Of a stretch of 64,000 nt of DNA, positions 8,849 to 19,042 are shown in pieces; position 1 is the first letter of the stretch; each line of letters begins with the position of its first letter. The notes beneath the pieces are model-generated. The model did no database searches. It was not told the DNA's origin and worked only from the letters and a program-made list of their open reading frames with translations. The translations under genes and the position numbers were made by a program. The stretch comes from an uncultured Lachnospira sp. (lineage in GTDB: Bacteria > Bacillota > Clostridia > Lachnospirales > Lachnospiraceae), in NCBI GenBank assembly GCA_934343805.1, contig CAKRIN010000014.1:4523-68522 (forward strand), read 5' to 3'.

Positions 8849-9694
8849 CTAGTTCCTACATACTATCCTTGTAAGCGAAGGATCAACCCTATCCTTCTCA
8901 ATTATAAGCTTATCTATACTGTCTGCTGTTATAGTTCCGGATGTTGGATTTAACACACTGTCAACCCTGCTTGTAATATCAGCATCTACTGTTGAATACT
9001 CGAAAGCAAGTGTTGTATTAATAAGCTTGCAGTTTTTCATAACAAGATTATCAATGTAACATAAGCCCTGAAGGCTCTCTATTGTACAGTTAATAAACGT
9101 AAGATTCTTTGAATTCCAGCCAAGGTACTCACCAGAAATGTATGAATCATACACTGTTACATTTTCAGCATTCCAGAAAGCATCCTTGCTCATAAGTCTT
9201 GAATTTCTTATCTCAAGATTCCTGCTTCCATCAAATGGGTAATTGCCGACAAGCTTAAGACCATCAATCTTCATATTGTTGCTGTTCATTGCAAAATAAT
9301 TACCCTTTGCCACTACATTTGTCATAGTAACATTATCACAGCTCCAGAGTGTTTCCTCTGCATTGACGAATTCCACATTTTTAAGACCTAATCTGTTACA
9401 TCTTCTGAAATTCTTAGGTGCCTCAATAATAGTATCCTCAACATTTATATCGTTAGTGTACCATACGCCTGCTCTTCCCATCTCAAAGAAATAACAGTCC
9501 TTTACATTGACATTGTTGCAATACCAGAGTGGATATTTCCACTTAAAGCTGCTGTTTACAAGCTCTATATTACTGCTCTCCTTTAATGGAGACTCACCAT
9601 CATCAAATATAGAATCTTCTATGCGAAGGTCTTTGCTTGCAAAAAGAGCACGTTCTCCTGTAAGAAGCTGCTGCTTAACTAATTTCTTTTCCAT
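8849..9694 (-). CDS. DUF3737 family protein, right-handed parallel beta-helix
   Basis: The 281-residue protein is made of short repeating segments that alternate N, V/I and C/Y residues (for example WYCNNVNVKDCYF, LWSCDNVTMTNV, AFWNAENVTVYDSYI), the pattern of a parallel beta-helix. This matches DUF3737, whose biochemical role is unknown. There is no signal peptide, so it is probably cytoplasmic. The start at 9694 has GGAG 6 bases upstream; an upstream in-frame ATG at 9721 lacks a better site. It lies directly after the SUF terminator and before the MalY-type gene. Confidence 0.85.
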   Translation of the reverse strand: MEKKLVKQQLLTGERALFASKDLRIEDSIFDDGESPLKESSNIELVNSSFKWKYPLWYCNNVNVKDCYFFEMGRAGVWYTNDINVEDTIIEAPKNFRRCNRLGLKNVEFVNAEETLWSCDNVTMTNVVAKGNYFAMNSNNMKIDGLKLVGNYPFDGSRNLEIRNSRLMSKDAFWNAENVTVYDSYISGEYLGWNSKNLTFINCTIESLQGLCYIDNLVMKNCKLINTTLAFEYSTVDADITSRVDSVLNPTSGTITADSIDKLIIEKDRVDPSLTRIVCRN

Positions 9695-9722
9695 ATTTAC
9701 TCCATTCTTATCTACAAACATT

Positions 9723-9756
9723 AAAACCCAATCACCAGATTACTGTGATTGGGTTA
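9723..9756 (-). terminator. Terminator of the suf operon
   Basis: On the minus strand the arms AACCCAATCAC and GTGATTGGGTT form an 11-bp stem with a short loop, followed by TTAATGTTT. It starts a few bases after the sufU stop codon and separates sufU from the DUF3737 gene. The T-tract is short, so some read-through is possible. Confidence 0.75.
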
Positions 9757-9760
9757 CATT

Positions 9761-10201
9761 CTAAACATTCTTAAGGTTCTCTACCATCTCTTCCATTGTG
9801 TGCCAGCCAAGTACTGCACATTTAACTCTTGCTGGCATATGAGAGATATCTCTTAATGCTCCGGCTTCATCAAGCTCATCAATCTCTTCCTCAGTTGCCT
9901 CATCCTTAATCATCTTAAGGAAAAGTTCTGAAAGATGTACGGCCTCATCAATAGGCTTTCCAATGATAAGCTCAAGCATTATATCTGCTGATGCCTGCGA
10001 TATTGCACAGCCATCTCCTGTAAATGCCCCATCAACAATAGTTTTCTTAGCATCATCAAACTTAAGCTTTAAGATAATGTCATCTCCACAGCTTGGATTA
10101 ACACCCTCAAGCTCTAAGTCTGCATTGTCTATATCATGCTTATGATATGGATGCATGTTGTGGTCCGTAAGAACCTCATTATAAAAAGTTTTAGTCTCCA
10201 T
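9761..10201 (-). CDS. sufU: SufU, Fe-S cluster assembly sulfurtransferase / scaffold
   Basis: The 146-residue protein has the three conserved cysteines of the IscU/SufU fold in NPSCGD, GDGCAIS and RVKCAVLGW. The insert between the second and third cysteine is long, as in Firmicutes SufU rather than IscU. SufU is a zinc protein that accepts persulfide sulfur from SufS and passes it to SufB. The start overlaps the end of sufS by 11 bases, so translation is probably coupled. It is the last gene of the operon. Confidence 0.95.
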   Translation of the reverse strand: METKTFYNEVLTDHNMHPYHKHDIDNADLELEGVNPSCGDDIILKLKFDDAKKTIVDGAFTGDGCAISQASADIMLELIIGKPIDEAVHLSELFLKMIKDEATEEEIDELDEAGALRDISHMPARVKCAVLGWHTMEEMVENLKNV

Positions 10202-11420
10202 ATCCCATAAGCCCCCTGATCTTAGATAGTTCTTCTACAAAATGCTGTACTTCTTCTTCTGTGTTATAGAAAGCAAAGCTTGCTCTCGTTGTTGAATTAA
10301 CCTTAAGGAAATCCATTAATGGCTGCGCGCAGTGATGTCCTGCTCTTACTGCAATATGCTGTGAATCAAGTATAGAAGCAACATCATGTGGGTGTACTCC
10401 GTCAATTGTAAATGTGACTATACCCTCATGGTCTTCTGCCTTCGGAGATCCTATTAAGTTGACTCCCTTCATGTCATTAATTGCGTCTACAGCAATCTTA
10501 GTAAGCTTTCGCTCCTGTGCCATAATCGTGTCAAATCCAACTTTGTTAATATAATCAATTGCCGCATGAAGTCCGACTGCACCGCCTGTATTAACAGTTC
10601 CTGCCTCGAACTTATGTGGAACTTCTGCATATTTAACTCTGTCCCAGTGAACAATCTCAATCATCTCACCACCGCTTAAGAATGGTGGCATCTTGTCAAG
10701 GAGCTCTTTCTTTCCATATAATGCTCCGATTCCCATAGGTGCTAACATCTTATGTCCAGAAAACACAAGAAAATCAACATCCATGTCAGTTACATTAACC
10801 GGCATATGAGGAACACTCTGTGCTCCGTCAGCCACAATAACTGCTCCGTGTGCATGTGCAACCTCTGCAATATGCTTTATATCATTGACTCTTCCTAATA
10901 CATTAGAAACCTGGGTAACTGCTACAAGCTTAGTCTTATCTGTGATAACCTCTAAAGACTTATCTGTAATCTCTCCATTCTCATCAGGTGTAAGCTGCTT
11001 TAATACCGCTCCACATTTTTCTGCAACCTGCTTCCATGGAAGAAAATTGCTGTGGTGTTCCATAACACTAACAACAATCTCATCACCTTCTTTAATGAAA
11101 TTCATTCCATAACTGTATGCAATTAAGTTAAGACTCTCTGTAGCATTTCTTGTAAATACTATCTGGCTTGCATCTTTCGCACCGATAAACTGTGCTACTG
11201 CCTTTCTTGCATTCTCATAGCTTTCTGTAGCAATCTCACTTAATTCGTATACACCTCTGAACGGATTTGCATTCATCTCCTGATAATACTTATTAACTGC
11301 ATCAAGAACAGCCTGTGGCTTCTGTGTAGTTGCTGCATTATCAAGATATGCAATATTGCTTCCCGAAATAAGTGGGAAATCTTTTCTTATAGACTCAATC
11401 GTCTTACTTAACTCACTCAT
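10191..11420 (-). CDS. sufS: SufS cysteine desulfurase
   Basis: The 409-residue PLP enzyme removes sulfur from L-cysteine as an enzyme-bound persulfide. The PLP lysine lies in FSGHKMLAPMGIGALYG and the catalytic cysteine in VRAGHHCAQPLM near the C-terminus, the group II (SufS) form. Other marks are YLDNAATTQKP at the start and VSVMEHHSNFLPW. Start and sufD stop overlap as TAATG, which points to coupled translation. SufU overlaps its 3' end. Confidence 0.95.
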   Translation of the reverse strand: MSELSKTIESIRKDFPLISGSNIAYLDNAATTQKPQAVLDAVNKYYQEMNANPFRGVYELSEIATESYENARKAVAQFIGAKDASQIVFTRNATESLNLIAYSYGMNFIKEGDEIVVSVMEHHSNFLPWKQVAEKCGAVLKQLTPDENGEITDKSLEVITDKTKLVAVTQVSNVLGRVNDIKHIAEVAHAHGAVIVADGAQSVPHMPVNVTDMDVDFLVFSGHKMLAPMGIGALYGKKELLDKMPPFLSGGEMIEIVHWDRVKYAEVPHKFEAGTVNTGGAVGLHAAIDYINKVGFDTIMAQERKLTKIAVDAINDMKGVNLIGSPKAEDHEGIVTFTIDGVHPHDVASILDSQHIAVRAGHHCAQPLMDFLKVNSTTRASFAFYNTEEEVQHFVEELSKIRGLMGYGD

Positions 11421-12490
11421 TAATAAACCTCTTTAATGTAGTCATGTATCTCGTTCCTGATACCATCATCAGGGATTTTGCCGCATACAGCTAAAAGCTT
11501 AGCTGCAGCCAGCATATTGTAACATTCTTGTGCCGGTATTCCTCTTGATTCAAGATAGAATAAAAGTTCCTCATCAGGCTTTCCTATAGTTGCACCGTGA
11601 TTACCGACAACATCTTCTTCTGCACAAAGAATTATAGGAATAGTCTGGTTAACACATTTTTCATCAATAAGAAGAACTTCTTCCTTCTCATTACCTACAG
11701 AACCTGCTGAACCCTTAACGAAATCAATAGTTCCTCTGAACAGCTTAAATGCTGTATCTCTCAATGCACCTGCTGCATTAATTGCACATTCCGTCTTCTT
11801 TCCGGTATGTCTTACACAGTAGTTCATATCAAGTCTTTCTTTACCTGCTGCAACATATCCAATCTCTGCAGACATAGAGCTTCCATTACCTGCAAGCTTA
11901 ATCTCACAGCCTTCGTATCTGTTCTTACCGCTTAAGTAAAGCTGCACAAGCTCAATTCTTGCACCATCTTCGCAGTAACCGCCGATATCATTAATAAATG
12001 TTGTCTCACTGCCTACTCTCTGAATCTGGATAAGACGGATAACCGAATCCTTAGCAGCATATAATCTTGTCTGTACTGCTGCAAAGCCTTCTCCATCTTT
12101 GTCTCCGTTAAAATCCATGTAAACATCAATGCTGGCATTCTCTCTAGTCTCAATACCAACAACATTAATGTCTGCATTGTTCTTGCCATAATTGAAATCA
12201 AGTCTTACAAAACCATCATTCTTCTTATCTGTTATATAATATACAGGTTCAGTCTGTGATTTCTTAGCTGCCTCTGTAATCTCCTGACCACATCCACCAA
12301 TGATATTTTCAAGCTCACCATTATTAAGCTTTCCATCATCAATAAGACTAACATCATTAACAGAAGCATTTAACTCACCTGTACGATTAATCACAACCTC
12401 TCCAACCTTGCTCTGGTTCATATGAAGATGATTCCATGTCTTGGCTGGGATACGGTTTATTATCATGTCCTTTTCTTCGATACCTATCAT
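11420..12490 (-). CDS. sufD: SufD, Fe-S scaffold complex subunit
   Basis: The 356-residue product is the SufB paralogue of the SufBC2D scaffold. The C-terminal beta-helix signature VVGNHGATIGKPDEELLFYLESRGI is clear, including the histidine used in cluster assembly. The N-terminal part is poorly conserved, as is usual for SufD. It follows sufB by 24 bases and overlaps sufS by one base. Confidence 0.92.
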   Translation of the reverse strand: MIGIEEKDMIINRIPAKTWNHLHMNQSKVGEVVINRTGELNASVNDVSLIDDGKLNNGELENIIGGCGQEITEAAKKSQTEPVYYITDKKNDGFVRLDFNYGKNNADINVVGIETRENASIDVYMDFNGDKDGEGFAAVQTRLYAAKDSVIRLIQIQRVGSETTFINDIGGYCEDGARIELVQLYLSGKNRYEGCEIKLAGNGSSMSAEIGYVAAGKERLDMNYCVRHTGKKTECAINAAGALRDTAFKLFRGTIDFVKGSAGSVGNEKEEVLLIDEKCVNQTIPIILCAEEDVVGNHGATIGKPDEELLFYLESRGIPAQECYNMLAAAKLLAVCGKIPDDGIRNEIHDYIKEVY

Positions 12491-12514
12491 ATCATATTCC
12501 TCACTCTGATTAAC

Positions 12515-13921
12515 TTAACCAATGCTGCCCTTCATCTCAAGACGGATAAGATTATTCATCTCCATTGCATACTCAAGTGGAAGCTCCTTAGATACATTAT
12601 CAGCAAATCCTGAAACAATCATTGCTCTCGCATCATCTTCCGGAATTCCTCTTGACATAAGATAAAATACAGCATCATCACTGATTCGTCCAATTGTTGC
12701 CTCATGTCCTACATCCGCATCATTAACACGGATATCCATAGCCGGAATTGTATCAGATCTTGAAATATCATCTATCATAAGTGACTGACATGAAACTGAT
12801 GATTTACTCTTCTTAGCCTTGGTAGTCATTGTTACCGCACTTCTGAAAGTACTGATTCCGCCACCCTTAGATATTGACTTAGTACTTACAACTGATGTTG
12901 TACCTGGTGCATTATGAACTACCTTCATACCTGTATCAAGGTTCTGTCCTGCTCCTGCAAATGTAATTCCTGTGAATTCACAGCTTGAACGCTCTCCATT
13001 AAGGATACTCATAGGATACAGATATGATACATGCGAACCAAATGAGCCTGAAACCCATTCAATCTTACCACCCTCAGCAACAGTTGCTCTCTTAGTGTTA
13101 AGGTTATACATATTCTTGCTCCAGTTCTCAATTGTTGAGTAACGAAGCTTTGCATTCTTAGCTACAAAAAGTTCAACCGCTCCTGCATGAAGATTGGCAA
13201 CATTATATTTAGGCGCTGAACATCCTTCAATAAAGTGAAGACTTGCACCCTCATCAACAATAATAAGTGTATGCTCAAACTGACCTGCTCCTGCAGCATT
13301 GAGTCTGAAATATGACTGCAGAGGAATCTCAAGATTAACTCCCTTTGGTACATACACAAATGAACCACCAGACCATACAGCTCCGTGAAGTGCTGCAAAC
13401 TTATGATCCTGTGGTGTAATAAGCTTCATAAAATGCTCATGTACCATATCTGCATATTCACCTGTAAGTGCACTTTCCATATCAGTGTATACAACACCCT
13501 GATCCGCAACCTCCTTACGGACATTATGGTATACGAGCTCTGAGTCATACTGTGCTCCCACTCCGGCTAACGACTCTCTCTCCGCCTTAGGGATACCTAA
13601 TCTGTCAAATGTATCCTTAATCTCTTCAGGTACATCATTCCAGTCGCCCTTCATATTCGTATTGGCACGAACGTAAGTAGCAATATTATCCATGTTAAGT
13701 CCCTCAATAGACGGACCCCAGTCAGGCACCTGCATATTATTATATATTTCTAATGACTTAAGTCTGAACTCTCTCATCCATGCAGGATCGTGCTTCTCTT
13801 CTGATATCTTCTCTACGATCTCAGGAGTAAGTCCCTGCTTTATTCTATAAGAGTCGTTCTCTTCGTTCTTAATATCATAAACACTTCTGTTTATGTCATC
13901 TACAAATGTCTTTTCTTCCAT
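12515..13921 (-). CDS. sufB: SufB, Fe-S scaffold subunit
   Basis: The 468-residue product shows typical SufB blocks: SLAGVGAQYDSELVYHN, WSGGSFVYVPKGV, EGCSAPKYNVANLHAGAVEL (with the conserved cysteine), STIENWSKNMYNLNTKRA and DVGHEATIGRISDDAVFYL. SufB carries the nascent cluster in the SufBC2D complex in the cytoplasm. It lies between sufC (20 bases) and sufD (24 bases) in the expected order. Confidence 0.96.
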   Translation of the reverse strand: MEEKTFVDDINRSVYDIKNEENDSYRIKQGLTPEIVEKISEEKHDPAWMREFRLKSLEIYNNMQVPDWGPSIEGLNMDNIATYVRANTNMKGDWNDVPEEIKDTFDRLGIPKAERESLAGVGAQYDSELVYHNVRKEVADQGVVYTDMESALTGEYADMVHEHFMKLITPQDHKFAALHGAVWSGGSFVYVPKGVNLEIPLQSYFRLNAAGAGQFEHTLIIVDEGASLHFIEGCSAPKYNVANLHAGAVELFVAKNAKLRYSTIENWSKNMYNLNTKRATVAEGGKIEWVSGSFGSHVSYLYPMSILNGERSSCEFTGITFAGAGQNLDTGMKVVHNAPGTTSVVSTKSISKGGGISTFRSAVTMTTKAKKSKSSVSCQSLMIDDISRSDTIPAMDIRVNDADVGHEATIGRISDDAVFYLMSRGIPEDDARAMIVSGFADNVSKELPLEYAMEMNNLIRLEMKGSIG

Positions 13922-13941
13922 TACAAGCCTCCGAGCCTCAA

Positions 13942-14682
13942 TTACCTGATGAATCTTTCGAAACCATTCTCATTAATATCATCAATCATAGCACTGTCGC
14001 CTGTTGCAACAACATTACCATTGACAAGAACATGAGTATAATCCACCTTAAGTGCCTCTAAGATACGGGTGCTGTGGGTAATAATAAGAAGCGCTCCGTT
14101 CTGAGTCTTCTGATATTCTTCAACACCTAACGATACTGTCTTAACAGCATCTACATCAAGTCCTGAGTCAGTCTCATCAAGAATAGCAAGAGAAGGCTCT
14201 AGCATAAGAAGCTGTAATATCTCAGCTTTCTTCTTCTCACCACCCGAGAAACCAACATTAAGGTCTCTGTCCATATATGATGGATCCATCTGAAGGAATT
14301 CCATCTTCTCCTGAAGGAGCTTCTTGAACTTGAAGTAGGTCATCTTCTTTCCACGCTGCTCCATAGAACTTCTTATAAAATTACCGAGTGTAATACCAGG
14401 AACCTCAATAGGATTCTGGAATGACAGAAAAAGTCCTGCCTGTGATCTCTCAGCAACATTCTTAGAAAGTAAATCTTCTCCGTTAAATGTAACCTTACCA
14501 CCTAATATCTCATATCTTGGGTTACCCATAAGAGCATAACCAAGAGTAGACTTACCTGCTCCGTTAGGTCCCATAAGTACATGAGTCTCTCCCTTATTAA
14601 GAGAAAGATCAACCCCATGAAGTATTTCTTTATCTTCAACACCAACCTTAAGCTGGCTCACATTTAATATTTCCTGTGCCAT
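13942..14682 (-). CDS. sufC: SufC, ABC-type ATPase of the Fe-S scaffold
   Basis: The 246-residue soluble ATPase has Walker A GPNGAGKST, Q-loop LSFQNPIEVPG, ABC signature VGFSGGEKKK and Walker B LAILDETDSGLD, the last being characteristic of SufC. It powers conformational changes of SufBC2D and is not a transporter. It is the first gene of the operon. GGAGG lies just upstream of the ATG. No rrf2-type regulator or sufA is present beside the operon. Confidence 0.96.
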   Translation of the reverse strand: MAQEILNVSQLKVGVEDKEILHGVDLSLNKGETHVLMGPNGAGKSTLGYALMGNPRYEILGGKVTFNGEDLLSKNVAERSQAGLFLSFQNPIEVPGITLGNFIRSSMEQRGKKMTYFKFKKLLQEKMEFLQMDPSYMDRDLNVGFSGGEKKKAEILQLLMLEPSLAILDETDSGLDVDAVKTVSLGVEEYQKTQNGALLIITHSTRILEALKVDYTHVLVNGNVVATGDSAMIDDINENGFERFIR

Positions 14683-14719
14683 AATGCCTCCTTAGCTGTA
14701 CATTCTTTTAGCAACACAC

Positions 14720-14771
14720 ATAATATCATTGAAAGAAAAGGTTGTAAAGTTATTCATAATAACAATTGTTA
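14720..14771 (-). promoter_or_regulatory. suf operon promoter with an upstream palindrome
   Basis: On the minus strand TTTACA (14743-14748) and TATTAT (14720-14725) are separated by exactly 17 bases, 37 bases before the sufC start. A perfect 12-base palindrome TAACAATTGTTA (14760-14771) lies 11 bases upstream of the -35 box. The promoter is a good sigma-A match; the palindrome as a regulator site is inference. Confidence 0.65.
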
Positions 14772-14787
14772 CTATTGTTTAACATAG

Positions 14788-17379
14788 TTACTGTTCCTTT
14801 GCGGCCTGAGCCCACAATTCCATCTCCTGTTTCTTTGCATCATTGATATTGCTTACTATTTCCCTGGCGTATATATCGCCTGTTTTTTTATCTTTATATA
14901 GAAACATAATAATTCTCATCCACACTGGCTCACCCTTAAACATCCTTCTATAATCCAGCGTCTGCGACTGCCGTCCCTGATTGAACTCATCTATAAGTCT
15001 GTGTCTGTCCATAAAATTCTTATAAACAGACTTATATTCATCACAGATAAATCCGTCAGTAAGATATGCTATACATGATGAAAATGTATCCTTCCCTGCT
15101 CCTGTCTCTCTTTCCCATTCAGATATTCCGCTTGTCCTTAGTACCGTATCTGTTGTCAGATCAATGACAAAATTATACTCAGATGTATGCCATATATCTT
15201 CTGCAAATTCTTTCTCATCTCCGCCTGTTTCAGGAACAATCGTATCTTCATATATATATCTTACTTCCCTGAGATAAAATATAAACACAGGTATCTCATC
15301 ACTGTAATCTTTACTCTTTGATACTACCATCTCCATCCACTTATACTCACCATCAAGAAGCCGTCTGAATCTCAATCTTAATGATTTTATATCATTTCTG
15401 AAATGCTCAAGCACCTTGTCTGGATTGACAAAATCTCTATATGCCTGGGCATCATCTGGGTGAACCACTCCCATATCAATATACCTGTCAATATATTCCT
15501 TAATACTGCCTGATAATCCGGCATCTCTTATTATGTCCTCCTGAGTTGACTTTATAAGTTCATATCTGTCATGCAGAAAATCAGCCTTGAGTATCTTAAT
15601 AAATGTATCATATATAATATCCATTGCATCTTCTCTTGCCCCAGCCTGATAATCAGCTTCTTTCCATGAGAAAAGAACTCTTCTGTTATCCTCAGAATAA
15701 TTCGCCGGTTTAGTAACTTCAAATACATACCATTTGTATGTTCCACTCATATTATATCTAATCTGATATCTTCCTCTTTCTTTTCCCTCGTCAAGCTGTT
15801 TTTTTATCCTGTCAAGATCAATAGCTTCCTTGTAGAGTGACACATCATCAGGATGAATAACACCATACTTAATATATCTGTCAGCATATTCTGCAATAGT
15901 CTTAGGTCTTGGTGTCATAACATAATCAGGCTCATCTGTCCTTCTTATAAAGTGATATGCTCCCGTATCCAGATCGACATCTGCAATCTTCCAGAAATAA
16001 TCAGTTATCTCCTTAAGATAAGACTTATCATTTTTTCTTGTTTTTAAAATAATAAGCTTATCAGCTACATTATTCTTATCGTCGACAAGCTTCTCATACT
16101 CACTTATAGACATAGGTCTGTAATAATAGTATCCCTGAGCATATTCACAACCTAACAGCTCAAGCAGCTTAAGCTGTTCGTCAGTCTCTATACCCTCAGC
16201 AATGGCAGGAAGATCAAGCTGTCTTGCCATATCAAGGACTGAAGTTATAATACTTACACCTTTATCATTATTCTCCGGATTAAGATCAAGAAATTTCATA
16301 TCCAGCTTCAGAACATCTGCATCGATATCCTTAAGCATATTAAGTGAGGAATATCCACTTCCAAAATCGTCAATAAGAATCTTAAAACCGGCATTCTTAA
16401 ACGCCCTCTCTGTATCCTTAATTATTGAACCATTCTCCACATATGCACTTTCTGTAATCTCTATCTCAATATAATCCGTTGGGATATTATATTTTTCAAC
16501 CATGTCTTTAAGTATTCTTACAACATCCATAGAGTATATGTCTGCCCGTGAAACATTTATTGATATTGGCAGTACTGTTCTTCCCTCATCAAGCCATCTT
16601 CTTATAGTCTGACATACTTTATCCCATGTATACACGTCAAGCTTATTTATGAATCCGTTTTTTTCAAGCAATGGTATAAACTGTCCAGGCGAAATAAATC
16701 CTTTCTCTGGACTTATCCATCTCACAAGTGCCTCAGAACCAATAATCTTACCCGTCTGTAATATGCATTTCGGCTGCAGATAAAATGTAAATTCTCCATT
16801 ATCAATTGCGCCACATATCTCCGGCATAAGCTTTGCTTCTGCTTCCTGTTCCCTGGCCATACTCTCATCATACCAGCAGACACCCTTATCAGGACGCTGT
16901 TTTGATATCTCCAGCGCACCATACGCATAATCACACATCTCACCTGTAGTTATGTCCTTATCTGCAGTCTTATATGCTCCAAAATATGCCCTTGTAATAT
17001 CATGCCCCCTGTATCCATTAACAATACCAGATATTGTTTCTCTGATAATATCAATTATGTCATCATTCTCTTCGAATATAACACAGAAATTATCTCCACC
17101 CATATATCCGGATATTGTTCCATACTCAGCATCTATACTCTTAAGAGCTTCCCCAATCTCTATAAGAAGCTCATCACCAATTTCACGACCATACCACTTA
17201 TTAATAAGGTGAAAATTCTCTACATCTATTGCCAGTATACAATATGTTTTGTTATCAAAAAGTACTGTTTTATCAGCTATTCTCCAGAAAGTTCTTCTTA
17301 ATGGAAGATTCGTAACCAGATCATAATTATATCTGTCAGGGTTAATCCTTAACCTATTGTACCTGCTTATGTCTACCAT
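14788..17379 (-). CDS. c-di-GMP phosphodiesterase: degenerate GGDEF, intact EAL, three C-terminal PAS-like repeats
   Basis: The 863-residue protein has a GGDEF-type domain near residues 35-185 whose active-site motif is GGDNF, so it is probably not a cyclase. The EAL domain (about 195-445) keeps the catalytic set: GSEALVRW, SINVSR, EIEITES, DDFGSGYSSL, LKLDMKF, AEGIET and AQGYYYYRP, so c-di-GMP hydrolysis is likely. The last 400 residues hold three related PAS-like segments, two with HPDD and all with a YKW/YKWME/PVWMR-type strand. No membrane segment is seen. Start 17379 has AAAGGAGG 6 bases upstream; a longer frame would run into the divergent glpK region and is rejected. Confidence 0.9.
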   Translation of the reverse strand: MVDISRYNRLRINPDRYNYDLVTNLPLRRTFWRIADKTVLFDNKTYCILAIDVENFHLINKWYGREIGDELLIEIGEALKSIDAEYGTISGYMGGDNFCVIFEENDDIIDIIRETISGIVNGYRGHDITRAYFGAYKTADKDITTGEMCDYAYGALEISKQRPDKGVCWYDESMAREQEAEAKLMPEICGAIDNGEFTFYLQPKCILQTGKIIGSEALVRWISPEKGFISPGQFIPLLEKNGFINKLDVYTWDKVCQTIRRWLDEGRTVLPISINVSRADIYSMDVVRILKDMVEKYNIPTDYIEIEITESAYVENGSIIKDTERAFKNAGFKILIDDFGSGYSSLNMLKDIDADVLKLDMKFLDLNPENNDKGVSIITSVLDMARQLDLPAIAEGIETDEQLKLLELLGCEYAQGYYYYRPMSISEYEKLVDDKNNVADKLIILKTRKNDKSYLKEITDYFWKIADVDLDTGAYHFIRRTDEPDYVMTPRPKTIAEYADRYIKYGVIHPDDVSLYKEAIDLDRIKKQLDEGKERGRYQIRYNMSGTYKWYVFEVTKPANYSEDNRRVLFSWKEADYQAGAREDAMDIIYDTFIKILKADFLHDRYELIKSTQEDIIRDAGLSGSIKEYIDRYIDMGVVHPDDAQAYRDFVNPDKVLEHFRNDIKSLRLRFRRLLDGEYKWMEMVVSKSKDYSDEIPVFIFYLREVRYIYEDTIVPETGGDEKEFAEDIWHTSEYNFVIDLTTDTVLRTSGISEWERETGAGKDTFSSCIAYLTDGFICDEYKSVYKNFMDRHRLIDEFNQGRQSQTLDYRRMFKGEPVWMRIIMFLYKDKKTGDIYAREIVSNINDAKKQEMELWAQAAKEQ

Positions 17380-17455
17380 AGCTGCCTCCTTTGTACCCTC
17401 AATGTCTAATAAGTCCACGTTTCCAAAATACCTTTTACATTTTATCATTAATACA

Positions 17456-17484
17456 TTGATAAAACAATAATTTAAATATAAAAT
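17456..17484 (+). promoter_or_regulatory. glpK promoter
   Basis: TTGATA (17456-17461) and TAAAAT (17479-17484) are spaced by 17 bases and lie 54 bases before the glpK start codon, in the divergent space with the phosphodiesterase gene. No clear operator or antiterminator site was seen between the -10 box and the start codon. Confidence 0.6.
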
Positions 17485-17538
17485 AGCTATCAAGTAAGTA
17501 TGTTTATCATAAAATCTAATTATAAAGGGGATACAATT

Positions 17539-19029
17539 ATGGCAAAATATATTATGGCTCTTGATGCCGGTACAACAAGCAACCGCTGCATTCTGTTCAA
17601 TAAAAAAGGAGAAATGTGCAGCGTTGCCCAAAAAGAATTTACCCAATACTTTCCTAAACCTGGGTGGGTTGAACACGACGCTGATGAAATCTGGTCTACA
17701 CTTCTTGAAGCAGCAAAACAGGCTCTCGCCAATGTTGGAGCTAACGCATCCGATATTGCTTCAATCGGAATAACTAATCAGCGTGAGACAACAATTATAT
17801 GGGACAGGCACTCTGGCGAACCTGTTTACAATGCTATTGTATGGCAATGCAGAAGAACATCTGAATATGCTGATTATCTAAAAGAAAAAGGGCTTACCGA
17901 AACAATTCGTCAAAAAACAGGTCTTGTTATTGACGCATATTTTTCTGCCACGAAATTAAAATGGATTCTTGATAATGTTAAAGACGCCCGCAAGCGCGCT
18001 GAAAATGGTGATTTACTATTTGGAACGGTTGAAACATGGATAATCTGGAAACTTACCAAAGGTCAGATTCATGCAACCGATTATTCTAACGCATCAAGAA
18101 CAATGCTTTTTAATATCAATACACTTGAATGGGATGATGATATACTTGCTGAATTGGATATTCCAAAATGCATGCTTCCAAAGCCTGTACCATCAAGCAG
18201 CATATTGGGCGAAGCATCTCCAGAATTCTTCGGTGCTCCCATCCCTATCGGAGGTGCCGCAGGCGACCAGCAGGCTGCACTTTTTGGGCAAGCCTGCTTT
18301 AATGCCGGAGAAGCCAAAAATACATATGGAACCGGCTGCTTTCTTCTCATGAATACCGGAGACAAACCTATCTTCTCCCAGAATGGTCTTGTAACTACCA
18401 TTGCATGGGGGCTTAATGGTAAAGTAAATTATGCACTTGAAGGTTCTATATATGTAGCGGGTGCTGCTATCCAGTGGCTTCGTGATGAAATGCATTTAAT
18501 AGATTCATCACAGGATTCAGAATACATGGCACGAAAAGTTCCTGATACCAACGGATGTTATGTCGTTCCTGCCTTTACCGGACTCGGAGCTCCTTACTGG
18601 GATCAGTACGCAAGAGGTACTATCTTAGGAATAACCCGTGGTGTCAATAAATACCATATAATCCGTGCCACGCTTGAATCAATTGCCTATCAGGTAAATG
18701 ACGTACTTACTGCGATGAAAGCTGATTCAGGTATAGACCTTTCCTCTCTTAAAGTAGATGGTGGCGCAAGTGCTAACAATCTGCTTATGCAGATGCAGGC
18801 AGATATATCCGGAGCTCCTGTAAACAGACCTGTATGTGTCGAAACCACTGCCATGGGAGCTGCATATCTTGCCGGGCTTTCTGCTGGCTACTGGAAAAAC
18901 ACTGATGATATCAGAAACAATTGGTCCATAGACAGAACATTTGACCCTGAAATCACTTCTGATGAACGTGATTTCAAAGTCAAAATGTGGAAAAAAGCTG
19001 TATCTTACTCATTTAATTGGAATAAATAA
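17539..19029 (+). CDS. glpK: Glycerol kinase
   Basis: This 496-residue FGGY-family kinase phosphorylates glycerol to sn-glycerol 3-phosphate with ATP. Marks include [13 protein letters not shown] at the start, [23 protein letters not shown], the substrate region [14 protein letters not shown] [16 protein letters not shown], and [12 protein letters not shown]. The full length is kept. Start 17539 is preceded by AAAGGGG; an earlier ATG at 17500 has no site. No glpF, glpD or glpO lies beside it, so it is an isolated glp gene. It converges on the next gene with 13 bases between the stop codons. Confidence 0.96.
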   Translation: MAKYIMALDAGTTSNRCILFNKKGEMCSVAQKEFTQYFPKPGWVEHDADEIWSTLLEAAKQALANVGANASDIASIGITNQRETTIIWDRHSGEPVYNAIVWQCRRTSEYADYLKEKGLTETIRQKTGLVIDAYFSATKLKWILDNVKDARKRAENGDLLFGTVETWIIWKLTKGQIHATDYSNASRTMLFNINTLEWDDDILAELDIPKCMLPKPVPSSSILGEASPEFFGAPIPIGGAAGDQQAALFGQACFNAGEAKNTYGTGCFLLMNTGDKPIFSQNGLVTTIAWGLNGKVNYALEGSIYVAGAAIQWLRDEMHLIDSSQDSEYMARKVPDTNGCYVVPAFTGLGAPYWDQYARGTILGITRGVNKYHIIRATLESIAYQVNDVLTAMKADSGIDLSSLKVDGGASANNLLMQMQADISGAPVNRPVCVETTAMGAAYLAGLSAGYWKNTDDIRNNWSIDRTFDPEITSDERDFKVKMWKKAVSYSFNWNK

Positions 19030-19042
19030 ACATTTGTTAATT

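Noticed and set aside
17380..17676. Longer N-terminus of the phosphodiesterase
   Set aside because: The extra 99 codons overlap the divergent glpK promoter and gene start, while ATG 17379 has a near-perfect ribosome site.
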